Part shown: piece by piece, positions 33,718 to 45,482 of the stretch
Layout of the letters: each line of letters begins with the position of its first letter
How positions within the stretch are numbered: the first letter of the stretch is position 1
From: Pilatotrama ljubarskyi
Taxonomy: Eukaryota > Basidiomycota > Agaricomycetes > Polyporales > Polyporaceae
Assembly: GCA_022385805.1 (NCBI GenBank)
Contig: MU277738.1
Span: 1 to 64,000, forward strand
DNA length: 64,000 nt
Direction of reading: 5' to 3'
The notes under the pieces: generated by a model
What the model saw: only the letters and a program-made list of their open reading frames with translations
The model's database searches: none
Told to the model about the DNA's origin: nothing
Program-made: the position numbers and the translations under genes

Positions 33718-36504
33718 CTACTTCGGATGCCGGGAAGAGTCATAAACGGGGGGATCGCACATCTGGTAATCGTCGCCGAGATCGCCATGGAATGCGGAGG
33801 CCAATCTGACGTACGGTCGCACGGGCGGGTCCGGCTTGTGCAAGGCAACGATCGCAGACTGAAAGAAGCTCTGGGGAATCGGTCGGTCGTCGATCAGCGC
33901 TCAGCAGGCAGCATACGCCGTCGCATATGCGTGCTACGTACCACACCAAGGGTGTACAACGGCGGCTCGTCTGGCGGGGACGTCTCTCCTACGACGAGCC
34001 CTTCGTAGTGACCACTCGCGGAAGGCTTCAAAATCGTGGGGTTCTCGGCTGCCAAAAAGGTATCGCAGGGAAGCCAGAGCTCGAAACGGCCACCGTGGTC
34101 GTCTGGCCCGAAGACCAGGCAGATCCTGTACGACTCCAGCTTGTAATGCTTCTTGGAGATCGTGAAGGATGTTTCATTCGCCCGACTGGCCTCGGGGCGC
34201 TTTGTTCCTGCATGCCCAGCCCGAGGGATATCATCGGTGGACTCGCTGGGCTCGTCGGGGAATACGGTAGTCTTCAGATGGTTGATGAAGTCCAGAGGGA
34301 GATATGAGAGGCTGCTGCCTGCAAGAGGGCCGTCAAAGGGCATGAGCTTTTGGTACACACAGTGCAAGGTTGGCAAGGCTCATGACTGACCGGTGTCGAG
34401 TGACACATTGATACCACGCTCGCCAAACGCATATGTTGCTTCGTCGATGTCTCGGAACGCCCCTGTGTCAGTACTGTCTGGCTCCGTGCTCCGGGCTCGA
34501 AACTGTATCTCAACTAGGGGGACTCCCCACTCTCCGGTTCTAGATGGTATGGAGAAGATCCCGGACCACTCGGGATAAAAGTACGGCGATGGCCACTGGT
34601 TGAACGCCAACCAGCTCTGGCTTGAAATTACGAAAGGGGTGAGATGAAGGCGGAGAACGTATTGCGGTCGAACATACAGCACATCCTTGTTTTGAGCCCG
34701 GCGTCTTCTCTGGGGTGGAGAGTTTTCATGCGCTCTCAATGCGAAGTACATGATGATGCCGCCCTCATCCTGAACGGTCAATGGAGGGTTGAGATGAGCA
34801 CTGATATTATGCCGGTGTGACGGAATGCGAATCTTACCGACTCTGGCTCCTGCAGAACGCCGGACGTCTGGAGTGCCTTGAGGAAGCTCTGGTACTTATC
34901 CGCCTGCCGGTGAGCACTGGGTATGTACCAAACATTCGGCACTTGTTCCTTACCGGAGCATAGGCATCCTCAGCCGTCTGGGAGAAGCAGTCTTGATGGC
35001 TGTCCAGGTCAACTCAACCTGAGAAAATCGCCGAAAATGTAAGACGCAGGAACGCACCCTGCCAGTCCGAGAGCCAAGATACCATCCATAGCCATGACGT
35101 CCATACGCCATGTCACACCGATAGCAACTGCAAAGCGATAGGCGATACGGATGTCGGCAGCAAAGCTTTTGGCTGCCCAGTTGTAGCATCGCAGAACCGT
35201 AACGTTTTCGACCCTGTCGGACAATGAGACGGCTGAGCGGTGTCAGAGGAGATCATAATGACGCAGGAAGGTTCGGTACTCACCAATGTGCGCATGCGGC
35301 ATCGCGTAGGATGCCGTGGCAAGAGATACACCCTCCTGGATGACCTCCTTTCCAGCCTTCAACTCGTAGCGATAACCCGTGTTCAAGTGGACCTCCCGAT
35401 GGGGCTCACCGGGCATAACCCCGAAGGCTGGCTTCTCAAGCGTCCAGTCACGAAGTGCGAACTCCGTGTCCGAGTCCTCTAACGGAGGCAAATTAAGCCG
35501 GTGAATACGGTCCTGTGACCCCGTCGGACTGTCTTTGGACTGATCTGCCACTTGCGAACCGACGGGTACCTGGATCAGCTCCCGGTAGTTGAGGCCATAT
35601 AACCATCTAAGATTTGCTTTAGCGTCGTTGCACCGCTACTCATACAGAGAAATGGGCATACGTCACGTCCGAACCTAAATGAGGCAACGGAGATGCGCGA
35701 GAACCATTCTAATTGAGGTAGGATATTATTGTCACTAACCAGTGTCAATACACACTCTGAACCGGCTGGACAGCTTTTCGGTGCCAAAGCTCTCCACGAG
35801 GTGTGAAGGAACCTCCTGAAGAATGGACTGAGGTTGTGTGCAGTCAGTTCGTTGCGCAATATGGTGGGGAAGCATGAAACTGACAAGCTTTGCGGTGTAT
35901 CCCTGGTTGCTGAGGAAGCGTTTTCCAGACACGCCTTGGGAAAGCTGAGTACCCATATAGGTCTCAATTCGCGGTCTCGGTCGTACGCCTGTAGCACGCG
36001 AGGCGATCCTGTGTCCATGCTCAGAAAAGCTGGGGTGCACTTCAACGCCTGAGGCGGACTCTTCTAAGTCGGATTTCTTGCACACTCGAGCGTCCTGCAT
36101 GACAGACGAATGTCAGTTTTGACTGCTTGGCTAAGGCGCTCACGACGCGCACATTCTGATCGACAAGAGTCTCGGTCAAACCGGCAGGTGATGGCGGCCC
36201 ATCAAAATCGTCCTGCGAGCTCACTGGCATGGGCGATGGAGTCGATTTTTCGAGATGGAGGCCGGCGAGCTGTGTTTCCACACTGGGGGTTGGGTTCCCA
36301 CCCTTGACATTCTCTGCAGCGCTCTTCGAGAGCGGGTGCTTGAACGCAGCATCCCAAGCACGCTGGAGGAGTTCATCAAAAAGCGTATTCAGAGTAGAAG
36401 ACAGTGCATCAGCAGAAGCTCACCCTTTCGGCTGCGGATGCGGGGTTAGGGGCGTCGAGGAGGATGTAAAAATGGGTGCCTTTCTGACCCTGTTTTTCCG
36501 ACAT
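33718..36504 (-). CDS. A1 (pepsin-like) aspartic protease homologue E
   Basis: Exon 1 (36424-36504, 27 codons) is MSEKQGQKGTHFYILLDAPN plus 'PASAAER', equivalent to the starts of A, B and D. Exon 2 begins 'RAWDAAFKHPLSKSAAENVK' at 36362. The first catalytic motif is VCIDT|GSDVT|WLYGLNYREL with a 13-nt exon (35662-35674). The N-lobe continues with 'VTVLRCYNWAAKSFAADIRI' and 'AVAIGVTWRMDVMAMDGILALGLAG'. Next are 'IIMYFALRAH' and 'VISSQSWLAFNQWPSPYF'. The second motif is VSLDT|GSSLSYLPLDFI. The C-terminal strand is 'SFFQSAIVALHKPDPPVRPYVRLA', but the tail then departs from the family (SAFHGDLGDDYQMCDPPVYD) instead of 'PQWxxERAxFxLP'. Both catalytic Asp are kept. There is no signal peptide. A TATA-like box lies about 50 nt upstream. 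Confidence 0.75.
35662..35674 (-). other. 13-nt microexon in gene E
   Basis: Between TTTAG and GTATGC on the minus strand. It adds Gly-Ser-Asp-Val-Thr between catalytic Asp-Thr and Trp. Its length and phase equal those in A, B and D. A competing GTGACG donor inside it would break the frame. Confidence 0.75.
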
Positions 36505-38320
36505 GCCTGTGGTGCCCTGCCGATCCGGGGCAAGTTTTTGTCGCTTCAGCGGCCCTATATACTATTTCCGAAGAGACCCGGGCCGCGAACATGAGCAGGC
36601 TCACCTGGCCGTCTCCTGCACGAGTGGTTCCGATGCCGGAGTATAACACAGTAAAAGACGATGCTCAAGGTGATGAAGCTTTGCCGATTCAGAAGTCGTT
36701 GCTGGCGAACAATACCAGTCAGCACTCAGGTTACCCAGGCGACAGAGTCCGAGGTCAGACGGTCATCCAAATTCAGGACACGCGACACTGGCTAAGTCGT
36801 TTGAACGCGTGCAAGGGGATGCAGCGCGCTTCTGCCTTCGAATTGACCAGCGTACTACGTAAGACAATAGAAGCGGGAAAGGGCTGCAGCAGATGATGGG
36901 TGCGGCCAGAAATCAAGACGGAGTCACCCAGCAGGAGCACATGGTCGAGCTACGACGCTTTGATAGTGCATTTCCACCGATACACATGGTCATGCGCATC
37001 CTAATTGCCTCCGGCGACTATCGCCATCTACTCGAGTAATATGATCTACAGCGCGGGACGGAAGCACAGCCCCGTATGGCGCTCGTCAGGAGCACATGTT
37101 CTCCCGGGCGCCGCCCTAAGAAGCAGTGGCGAGCGAAGACAACCCAAAGTACAGGCTAATACAGGGGACACGATGCTGCGCGATGGATGAGACCGCGATA
37201 GGAACAACTGCACTCACGTTCAGGCCCACTAGGGCCTCCGCGGAGCTGGATTGGGGCGACTGACGGTGATGTGGGTGGTTTGCACCACATTACCGGCTCT
37301 CGGTTTGTCCTAGGCGTGCATATCGGTCCGCATGACAGAGCAGAGCTGGATTCGAACTCTAGCCTCTTCCTCTGCCGGGTTGAACTTGCCATGATCCATC
37401 GAGAGCCTTCTGGAGATTCTGATGGGGTTGGAAACGAAGAGCACGGCGGAATCTATAGGCTATAGCTGTCGAGTCGCATCCACGAAAAGGGGACGAGTGA
37501 AACACACCGAGCAGGCTCGCAAGCCAGCCTCTCGCTCCGAGTCAGCAGAAGACAGACGTACTACGGATCTCCGGAGAGATACAGAGGCGCCAGACAAGAC
37601 ACGCGTTACGTCACACGTTTGGTATTGTGTGACTGCCAGCTCTGCGTGGCTCCGTCGCAAGCGGGCACCCTCCAGTTCAACGGAAGAGACCGTTCCTTCT
37701 GACCGCGTAGGCGGCACTGGGCCGAGACGTGCTCTCAATCCGCTTAATCAGGACCCCAGAAGGCATACTGAGAATTTTGCGTAGAAGCATTGGAAGTCCT
37801 TCACGCGGCACTGGCACTGCACTCCCAACCTGACATTCGCTCGGGTGCATCCGAACGACGACATATACGACTATCTGCCTCCGTCGGTAGGCCACTTGTC
37901 CGTGTGGGCTTGGTTTCGCTCGCGCGGCTAACAGATGCGTCGCCCCAACGGCTGGCGAGAGAACAGCGCCTCTTGACCAGGGCAGGAACCGTCATGCTCA
38001 GACGCCCTCCGTGTCAACCAAGGACGCAGAAACTTGAACGTCGCGACAGCTTGGTAACGGCACCGTCTCACCTTGAATGCTCTGAGCAATGGCAAGGTAG
38101 CTGATGCAACTCCGACTCTGAATGGGTCACTGGTAACGACAACGCTAAAGGCTGAAGCGTATCTTCGCCTACTGGTTGATAGAGGATGCCCTTCTATGAT
38201 ACTGCAGTACTGGTACGATTGCATGGAACCACTTCGCCGGACCATCGCCAAGCTGAGGAACAGTTGTACCGATCAGCCTCCATGTAGCCCGTTACAACAT
38301 GTAGTAAACGCGACACTCAC
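36505..38320. other. Region without supported gene, upstream of E and downstream of F4
   Basis: Short frames only. It includes the E promoter and whatever 3' exon F4 may have: a CAG acceptor near 38251 would continue F4 in frame, but the resulting tail has no stop close by and no family resemblance. Confidence 0.4.
36555..36561 (-). promoter_or_regulatory. TATA-like box of gene E
   Basis: TATATAG on the minus strand, about 50 nt before the ATG at 36504. Confidence 0.45.
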
Positions 38321-40121
38321 TCACTCGAAAGGCCCGTCACCCTCATCTGTGCGCTGCCACTCGGTGTGGACTTCGACGCCTCCATCACGGTTGTGAGCCA
38401 GGCGATATATTGTCCATGTGTAGTCGCCCCCGAGCAAGCAGAGACATTCTAGGGATGGTCCTGCGTGTTTGAGCAGAGCATCCGCGGCGCCTTGCATCGC
38501 CTCCTTGTCCAGGCTTGTCCCAAACGCGCGCCTGTAGCCGGACTCGGGCCCAAGGACTCGATACTCAAAGTCCAGATACAGCCGTAGGACACGCAGTCGG
38601 TCTAAGCCGGAAACCATCGCAGATATCTCCTCCTACAGTACATCAGCGATGTGAGCTACCTCGCCAGGACGCTCAGCGTGTTAGACATACCACCGTGGCA
38701 GCTGAAGCCCCGATCGGGCAACAGTAACGGTAAAGCTGCAGCTCCTGGAGATGCGAGAACGCCGTCGGGATATAGCCCAGTAACTCCGCGTCGTCCATGT
38801 CCGTAACCGCAGAGTACTCGAGGTCGAGGCTCTGGATCGTCCTCCCATTCGTGCACCTCTGCAGTGCGCGGAGCACGCTTATCCACGGTGGTGCACCCAT
38901 GTTCCACGATATATGTGCGCGGGACAAGGCGCGGTCATTGGATCGGACTGTGTACAGGCGTGGCCAGCAGCGAAGAGAAAGATGGCGCAAGGTGCTGGGG
39001 AGGTGCTCGAGGACACGGTCTTCGGCGCACGGCCAGCTGAGGGTGAGCGACTCGAGGCCCGGCCACGGGAGCGCAGGAATGTCGCAATCCGGAGGCCAGA
39101 TGGGTTGGGGATGTTGGCCATTGCGGCGCACCAGCTTCAAGCTCAGGACGCGTAGACACGGCATATGGGACAGCGCGACCACTAAAGGGATAGGGCATGT
39201 CCACACACGCTCCGCATCCCCGTGTATTCGGAGCTCGTGCAACCGCGGCCATTCGTAACGACCTAGGAGCGGGAACGGTGTGCATTCGCTTGGGATGCCA
39301 AGTGTCTGGAGGGATTGGCAGAGATGTTGAAGGAGCAAGGCGAGCATGTCATTTTCGATCGAGCAGGAGCGGGGATAGCGACGCAGGTATCCTGGGATGT
39401 AGTGGAGGGAGATGATTGGAGAGGGCTGGAAGTTACGGCTCGCGCGCGAGACATCATGGTCGTTCAGTATTTTGCCGCGCAGCTCGAGAATCCGGATTGT
39501 GGGAGTGGACAGTATGATATTCAGCAGAAACCATGGTATGATTTCCTGACAATCCTCTCGAATGGTGATTCTGTACAATCGTGGCATGGCACGGAGCGAA
39601 GCGGCCACGTTTTCCCTGCGAGCCCGAGGGAGATCGCTGACGGGTGCTAAAGGGCCGCAACGGGGCCGAAAGCCGGGAGGTTCAAAAGACTCCAGAATGG
39701 TTATGCATCTGTGGTGCGGAGAAATCAATGCATGTGTGAGGCCTGACACCGGTGACGACCGTCCATGAATAGCACCCCCTACATTACGGAAAGACTCCTT
39801 GAGAGTCGAGCCAGCGAGTAGGCGGGTGCCTCATTCATGGGAGTCCGTCACGGAAGACTGCAACGCACACATTATCAAGTGGACTTACCTGATGTATGGC
39901 CAGAGAGACAGAGGCGGAAAGCCACCAGGCTGCCAGTGGCAGAATAGTAGCTTCGTAGCATCTGCGTACGACCTCTCAAAGAGCACCTGCGTGCAACTTT
40001 GTCGTATCCATTTGCACGTTAGAGACAGTGGCCTAAGTCCTCCGTTAGGACGAAGCAGCGCGAATATCTGGAGGAGGCAGTCGTAGTCGAGCACCTCCAA
40101 ACTGGCGACGGCAATGTTCAC
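38321..40121 (-). CDS. F-box/LRR protein F4
   Basis: Three exons, 39889-40121, 38691-39708 and 38321-38632; 233+1018 nt keeps phase, and exon 2 has the same length as in F2. The F-box exon reads LEVLDYDCLLQIFALLRPNG, 'LRPLSLTCKWIRQSC', 'FPPLSLWPYIR'. The LRR exon starts 'CITILESFEP' and contains 'MPRLYRITIRED', 'MPCLRVLSLKL', 'WPGLESLTLS', 'LPSTLRHLSLRCWPRLY' and 'FSHLQELQLYRYC'. Exon 3 has 'LDRLRVLRLYLDFEYR' and ends 'EGDGPFE' on a GTGAGT donor. The 5' end opens at a GTG preceded by CAG, so an upstream exon with the ATG is expected (candidate ATG 40181, joined through an unusually short 30-nt intron). It is a close paralogue of F6, with homologous 5' flanks. Confidence 0.75.
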
Positions 40122-40600
40122 TGGTCAGCTCGGTGAAGTCAGAGGTGTACTTGATGTTGCGCACGAGTTTTCACGGCCCATGGCACTATGTACAAGTGAG
40201 TGATGGTGACACTGCCAGCCGTCAGCACACCAGTTCGATTTTGACCGGTACAGGAGATGTGGTACAAGACCAAGAACAGCCTCGAGGTCCTGGCGAACTG
40301 ACGCCGAGAATCACAATGGCGTGCCCCACGTGCAGGAGCGGGGTTGGGCGCCCTCTCGGAGTTCCCCGACACAACGAGTCTACTTACTTTCCTCTGCACT
40401 TTCTCCACGACCGTATGTTGAAGTTTTATAGCGCAAGTGCTAGTATACTGAATCGGTTTCGACTCGAGCCGACGCGCTGCTCCCTCGAACTTGGTTATCC
40501 ACGACTGAGTCCGACGAGGATGCCCTCTAGTGCCACTGCGCCTCTCCTTCCGCGTATAGGGTGCTCGAAGTTCGCTACGCCCGCGCAAGCATTACCCACC
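40122..40600. repeat. Duplicated upstream flank, copy 1 (matches 45483-45960)
   Basis: Sequence upstream of F4 shares many blocks in the same order with the sequence upstream of F6: 'GATGCGCAC/GTTGCGCAC', 'GAGATGTGGTACAAGACCAA' versus 'GAGGTGGTACAGTACCAAGA', 'AATGGCGTGCCCCACGTGCA' against its counterpart, and 'TCTCCTTCCGCG'. So F4 and F6 were duplicated together with at least 0.45 kb of 5' flank. Confidence 0.65.
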
Positions 40601-40970
40601 GTGCACTGCGTCATGCAACTGACCCCCTTACCGTACAGCACAGACGTCGCGGCGTGTGGACGACGCCGAGCGCGCACATCAGGCTTCGACGTTAATTCCT
40701 GCTGTCTCAAATTCTGCCGACCGGCGCAGCTCATCCGTTCTGCAGTGCCCACACACCCTCTCATGCTTACCGATAGTTCGCGCTTTCTATTGCCGCTAAC
40801 TGTCATGGAGTATAACCAGTCCATGCAGGATATCTGGTGCTCTCCCGCTTAGTCGTCCTGGAGTGAAGTAGAATTGGAAGGATGAAGCTGCGGTGAATGA
40901 CTGGTGGCCGCAGCGAGCAATCATGATCATGAGGTAAGTCCTGGGCCCAGCTTGAGGCCAGTAAATGACC

Positions 40971-41382
40971 ATCTATACGAGGCTATCATGCACGCCGAGG
41001 CTGAAGCCGCCGCTCCGCGGCCACCTGTGAAAGTCATTTCGTATGCCCCACCGGAGCCACGGTAGACCTTCGGGTCGAGTAGCGCGGAGTCGGCGTTGAC
41101 GTCTGTGATCCAGCCTCAATTCGAGTCCTATACCCTGGAATCCCAGATGTCGACGCAGACGGCGGTGCCGACATGGACTCGTCTGAGGATATTGGTGACT
41201 ACGATGTTGATGACGATCACGAGGACTACGAGGACGACGACGAGTACTCCCGGGGGGAGGCGATGTACGAGCAAGTCATCGTCCTCGACACTCCCTCCCG
41301 CTCCACCTCTTCTTCCTCCTCTCCTTCCTCTGCTCGGTCCGCTCGACCAGCGCCGGCACCCAGAACCTACCGCACTTGGTGA
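40971..41382 (+). pseudogene. Broken partial copy of gene G (exon 2 start)
   Basis: DNA from here matches gene G from about 31523: 'YEAIMHAEAEAAA' for 'YDAIMHAEAEAAA', then 'YAPPEPR' for 'YTPSEPR'. An in-frame TAG at 41063-41065 breaks it where G reads His. Later parts ('SSEDIGDYDVDDDHEDYEDD', 'YEQVIVLDTPS') fall in a shifted frame. The copy begins near G's splice acceptor and stops after the Ser-rich part. No promoter, ATG or remaining exons. A dead duplicate. Confidence 0.75.
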
Positions 41383-41608
41383 TACAAAACCATTGTCTCC
41401 CCTACGCATACGCGTCCACGTCGGCGAACCAAGAAGAGAGCAAGATGCTACAGCGTGCGGGCAGATGCAATCGCAGAATCACTCCCTAGGCTTCGCCTCG
41501 CGGCCTCCGTGCGAGGGTAAAAAATCCAAGGTGACTCTACTAGTAATACAATGGACGACATGAACACGTCAAGCTGAGGAAAATCGCATGACGCGGAAAA
41601 CTTGAGAC

Positions 41609-43405
41609 TCACTCATAGCCTTCGATGCTGTCGACCGGGGCATGCTCGTACCGGGCCTCCGTGCGGCCGTCCGTGCCGCGCTCGAGCCTGAATATCCGCC
41701 ACCGCGCAGAAGCCCCGAACGATGCGAGCATGCACAGGTACTTGAGCGATGGGCCGGCTTTGCGCGCCACGGCCGCCACGGTCGCGTCGGCGACGGGCTC
41801 GTACTCGGTTGCGGGGATGTAAGGGGCGCCGGTGAGGTAGTGCTGGGCGGTGTGCCGGAAATCGAGGTATAGACGCAGGATGCGGAGGCGGGGTAACGTG
41901 TATACCAGGTCCGTAATCTCTTCCTGCACATCGCGCTGATCAGACGGAGTCTGCGGCACAGATACATGATCGACGCACCACAGGGATAGCTGAGAGATCT
42001 CCAAGCGCACGATTGCGGTGTAGGTGCAGGACTCGCAGGTTCGGACACGCGCCCGGTATGAAGCGCAACAGCGCCAGGTCTTGCACGTCCGCCTCGTATT
42101 CGAGCTCAAGTCGCTCCAGCGCCGTTCCCCGGCATCCGCGGAGTACGCGCAGGACGTCTGAATCTGACAGTTCACGCCCAGACCAGAGGGTGCTCTTCTC
42201 CCGCCAACCGTGCAGGCGACGCATCTGGTATCCGTACGAGCGAGGCCATGTCCGCAGGGACAAGTAGCGTAGCGACGCGGGCAGATTGTCGAATATGCGG
42301 TCGTCCGGATGCGCCCAAGTGATCGTCAGCGTCTCGAGGTTGGGCCACGGGAGTCCTGCCCTGTCCTCCTCCGGAGGCCAGATCGCAGGCAGTTTTTCCT
42401 CGTATGAATACGCAAACTTGAGCGTCAGGGCTCGAAGACGGGGCATGCTCGATAGCACGGAGACTAGTGGAGCCCGCAGCTTCAGGACCCGCACCGCCTG
42501 GCCCTCGATAGTCAGTTCACGAAGCCGAGGCCAGTCCCACTGGTTCATCAACGCGAACGGCGCACACTCGCTCGGCATGGTGAGGCTCTCCAGCGAGCCG
42601 CAAAGCCGCTCGAGGATGAGCGCGAGCACGTCGTTCTCAGAGGCACAGTTGCGCGGCTCCGGACGGAGGAAATTTGGCGTATAGCGGAAAGACGTGAGGT
42701 TGGCGGGCCACGGAGGCGGGTCGCTCTGGGGCAGGCGCTCCAGGGAGTGAAAGAGTCGGCCCTGCACTTCGAATTCATGCACTTGCGGCACGGACAGGAT
42801 GACGGACAGAACGGGCCAAGGGATTCCAATCCCGCGCATGTCCACTATTGCGACGCTGTGCAGCCGGGGCATGCAGTTGAGGACATGCGAAAGCACCTCT
42901 TCGTGACAGGTGTTTGAATTGTCCGAGGAGGATTCCAGCCCTGAGATCGCCGGGTTATGGAAGCATTCGCGCAGAGCAAGAGATCTGTGTGGTAGCAATG
43001 AGCGACCATGTTGCGGAGTGCTGCAAAACGAGCCGGTACGCATAGGAAATGCGAGAAAGCTAAGCCTGGATCACCGCTGTCTCTCTGAGTCCTCCAGCAT
43101 GAGTGATTGTGTGCCTAGCTTCGAACTCCACTGCAGAATTTCGAGAGAAACAAGCTGATCATCAACTAATGCACTGCGAACCTGATATATGGCCACACCG
43201 AGGGCGGCGGGAAAGCATCGGCTGTGTCGAGCTTGCTGACATTTGCGAATGATCGCTCGAACAAGATACCTATGCACCTTGAACGCATCCACTTGCACGT
43301 AAGAGACAGCGGCCGCAAGCATCCTTCGGGACGGAGTAGGGTAAATATCTGCTCCAGGCAGTCTCGATCGAGCATCACGAAGCTGCCCGGGTCATCGGCA
43401 GGCAT
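41609..43405 (-). CDS. F-box/LRR protein F5
   Basis: Exons 43182-43405, 41979-43065 and 41609-41935 (224+1087 nt in phase; about 545 residues). The ATG at 43405 gives MPADDPGSFVMLDRDCLEQI; a further in-frame ATG exists at 43471. The F-box exon continues 'LRPLSLTCKWMRSRC' and ends 'FPPPSVWPYIR'. The main exon, longer than in F2-F4, includes 'MPRLHSVAIVDM', 'LCGSLESLTMPSE', 'MPRLRALTLKF', 'WPNLETLTITW', 'LPASLRYLSLRTWPRSY' and 'CPNLRVLHLHRN'. Exon 3 begins 'RDVQEEITDLVYTLPRLRIL'. The end 'EGYE' sits on a GTGAGT donor; splicing to an acceptor near 41573 would add 'LTCSCRPLYY' and a stop. It lies between F4 and F6 but is clearly more diverged than they are from each other. Confidence 0.8.
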
Positions 43406-43673
43406 GCTCGGATGCACAGAATGATCATCCAAGATATGTGCGGTACTTCGCAAGCCGTTACGTGGGACCATTAGGAAAGCACAGAGATCCTCACGACAAG
43501 CAGAGAAGTGAGTTGCAGTGACTGTGACTCAGGCGAATCTGGATCTAAGGCCAAATGTGGACAACCCATCCCACGCGGAAGCTGAGCGCAGGGTATGCGG
43601 CACCATGTTGCCACTGGGAAACAGCGGTAGGTGAGCACCGACCACAATATAGAAAGACACGATACCTACTCAC

Positions 43674-45482
43674 TTACTCGTAAGGCGCATCGCCTTCAAG
43701 TCTGCTCTGATGCTCTATATGGACTTCCATGCGTCCGTCATGGCTGCGTGCCAAGTGGAACACCGCCCATGTGTTACCACCAGAAAGGAAGTACAGGCGT
43801 TCAAAGGAAGGGCGGGGGTCTCTGAGCAGAGCGTCCGCGGCAGCTTGCATCGACCTTGCGTCCATACTGGTCCCCACAGGCCCTCTAATGCCGATCCGAG
43901 GTCCAGGGACCCGGTACTTGAAGTCAAGATACAGCCGCAGAACACGAAGTCGTCCCAGGCGCGAGATGGTCGAAGAGAGTTCCCCCTGTAGCCCATCAGC
44001 TCCATGAGTAGCTGACTCCCCTGTACGCCGGGCATGCAAGACGTACCACGGTGGCAGGCGAAGCGCCTATCGGACGACAATAACGGTAAATCTGCAGTTC
44101 CTGTAGATCTGGGAACACGACGGGAATGTATCGCAGTAATTCGGCGTCCTCCGTGTCTCCAGCTGCCATGTACTCCAGATCCAAGCTCTGTAATGCCGTT
44201 CCCTTTGGACATCTGCCAAGCACACCGAGGATATCGCCCGTCGTTGGAGCGCAGCGGAGCCACGGTATATACTCGCGCGACAAGGTGTGGTGATTGTCTC
44301 GAGTGGTAAGCAGACGCGGCCAGCAACGCAGAGAGAGATGGCGCAGGGTGTGGGGCAGATGCTCGAAGATCCGGTCGCCTGGACAGGGCCAGCTGATGGT
44401 GAGCGACTCCAGTTCGGGCCAGGGAAGTGCACGAGTGAGGTGGTCCGAAGGCCAGATCGGGAGTGGCTGCGGGTCGTCGGTGCGAGCTAGCTTCAAGCAT
44501 AGGACGCGTAGACGGGGCATGCGTGATAGCGCGGATATCAGGGGAACAGGGGAAGTCCACACGCGCTCCGCGTCCCCCTGAATGCAGAGCTCACGCAGAT
44601 GTGGCCATTCGTAGTGATTCAAGAGGGCGTAAGGCGTGGACTCGCTAGGGATGACAAGTGTCCGGAGGGAGCAGGAGAGGTGCGCGAGGAGTATACCGAG
44701 AATATTGATTTCGGCTGGGAAGATGCGCGGGTAGGGCCGCAAGTAGCTTGGGATGTAGTGGAGGGAGGTGAGTCGGGTAGGTTGGAAGTCAGGGCCAACG
44801 CACGAATGACCGTGGCCATTCAGGAATCGCCCATGTAGTTCAAGGACCCGAACCGTCGGCGCGGACAGAAAGACGTTGAGCATGGGCCATGGTAAAAAAG
44901 GTCACTCTCCTCTCGAATGATGATCCTGTATAATAGAGGCATCGCACGGAGGGAAGACGCAAGATTGGCTTCGCGAGCTCGGCGAAGCTCACTAATGTTC
45001 TTTGGGAGACTAAAGACGGGCGCAGTCCCAGTGGGCTCAAATGTCTCCAGAACGGTGATGCATCTGTTGCGAGGAGAAGTCAGACGATGGTTGATGGCTA
45101 CTCTAGCCCTACTGGGCGACAGGCATCTTCGAGATGCCGATGAACTCCTTGTGAGAGTCGAGCAACCAGACCCTTCGCATTCAATTGTATCTCAATGAAC
45201 GCGAACCCTAGTCGCGCAGAAAACAGCAAAATAGATCTAGAAGTCGACTAACCTGATGTACGGCCACAGGGACGGGGGCGGGAAGCCACCAGGCTCCCAG
45301 TGGCAGAATCGTAGCTTCGCAGCATTAGCGTACGACCGCTCAAAGAGCACTTGCATACAGCGTTCGCGTATCCATTTGCACGTTAGAGACAGCGGTCGAA
45401 GTCCTCCTTCAGGACGAAGGAGCGCAAAGATCTGGAGGAGGCAGTCGTGGTCAAGCATCTCGAGAATGGCGGTGCTGTTCAC
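43674..45482 (-). pseudogene. F-box/LRR gene F6, frameshifted in the LRR exon
   Basis: Exons correspond to 45253-45482, 44047-45063 and 43674-43985. Exon 2 is 1017 nt where F2 and F4 have 1018. Around 44890-44898 a T run (plus-strand A run) follows 'LYRIIIREES', and the frame must shift by one base to reach 'PWPMLNVFLSAPTVRVLELH'. Before it reads LEMLDHDCLLQIFALLRPEG, 'WPYIR', 'CITVLETFEP'; after it 'MPRLRVLCLKLA', 'WPELESLTISW', 'FPDLQELQIYRYC' and 'LGRLRVLRLYLDFKYR'. The rest is intact and close to F4, so the break is recent or a homopolymer sequencing error. As in F4, the 5' end opens at a GTG with a likely missing first exon (candidate ATG 45547). The 'DAPYE' end sits on GTAAGT. Confidence 0.7.

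Noticed and set aside
37340..37400. TTCGAATCC motif on the minus strand suggesting a tRNA
   Set aside because: Flanking bases do not form a T stem and no cloverleaf can be drawn.
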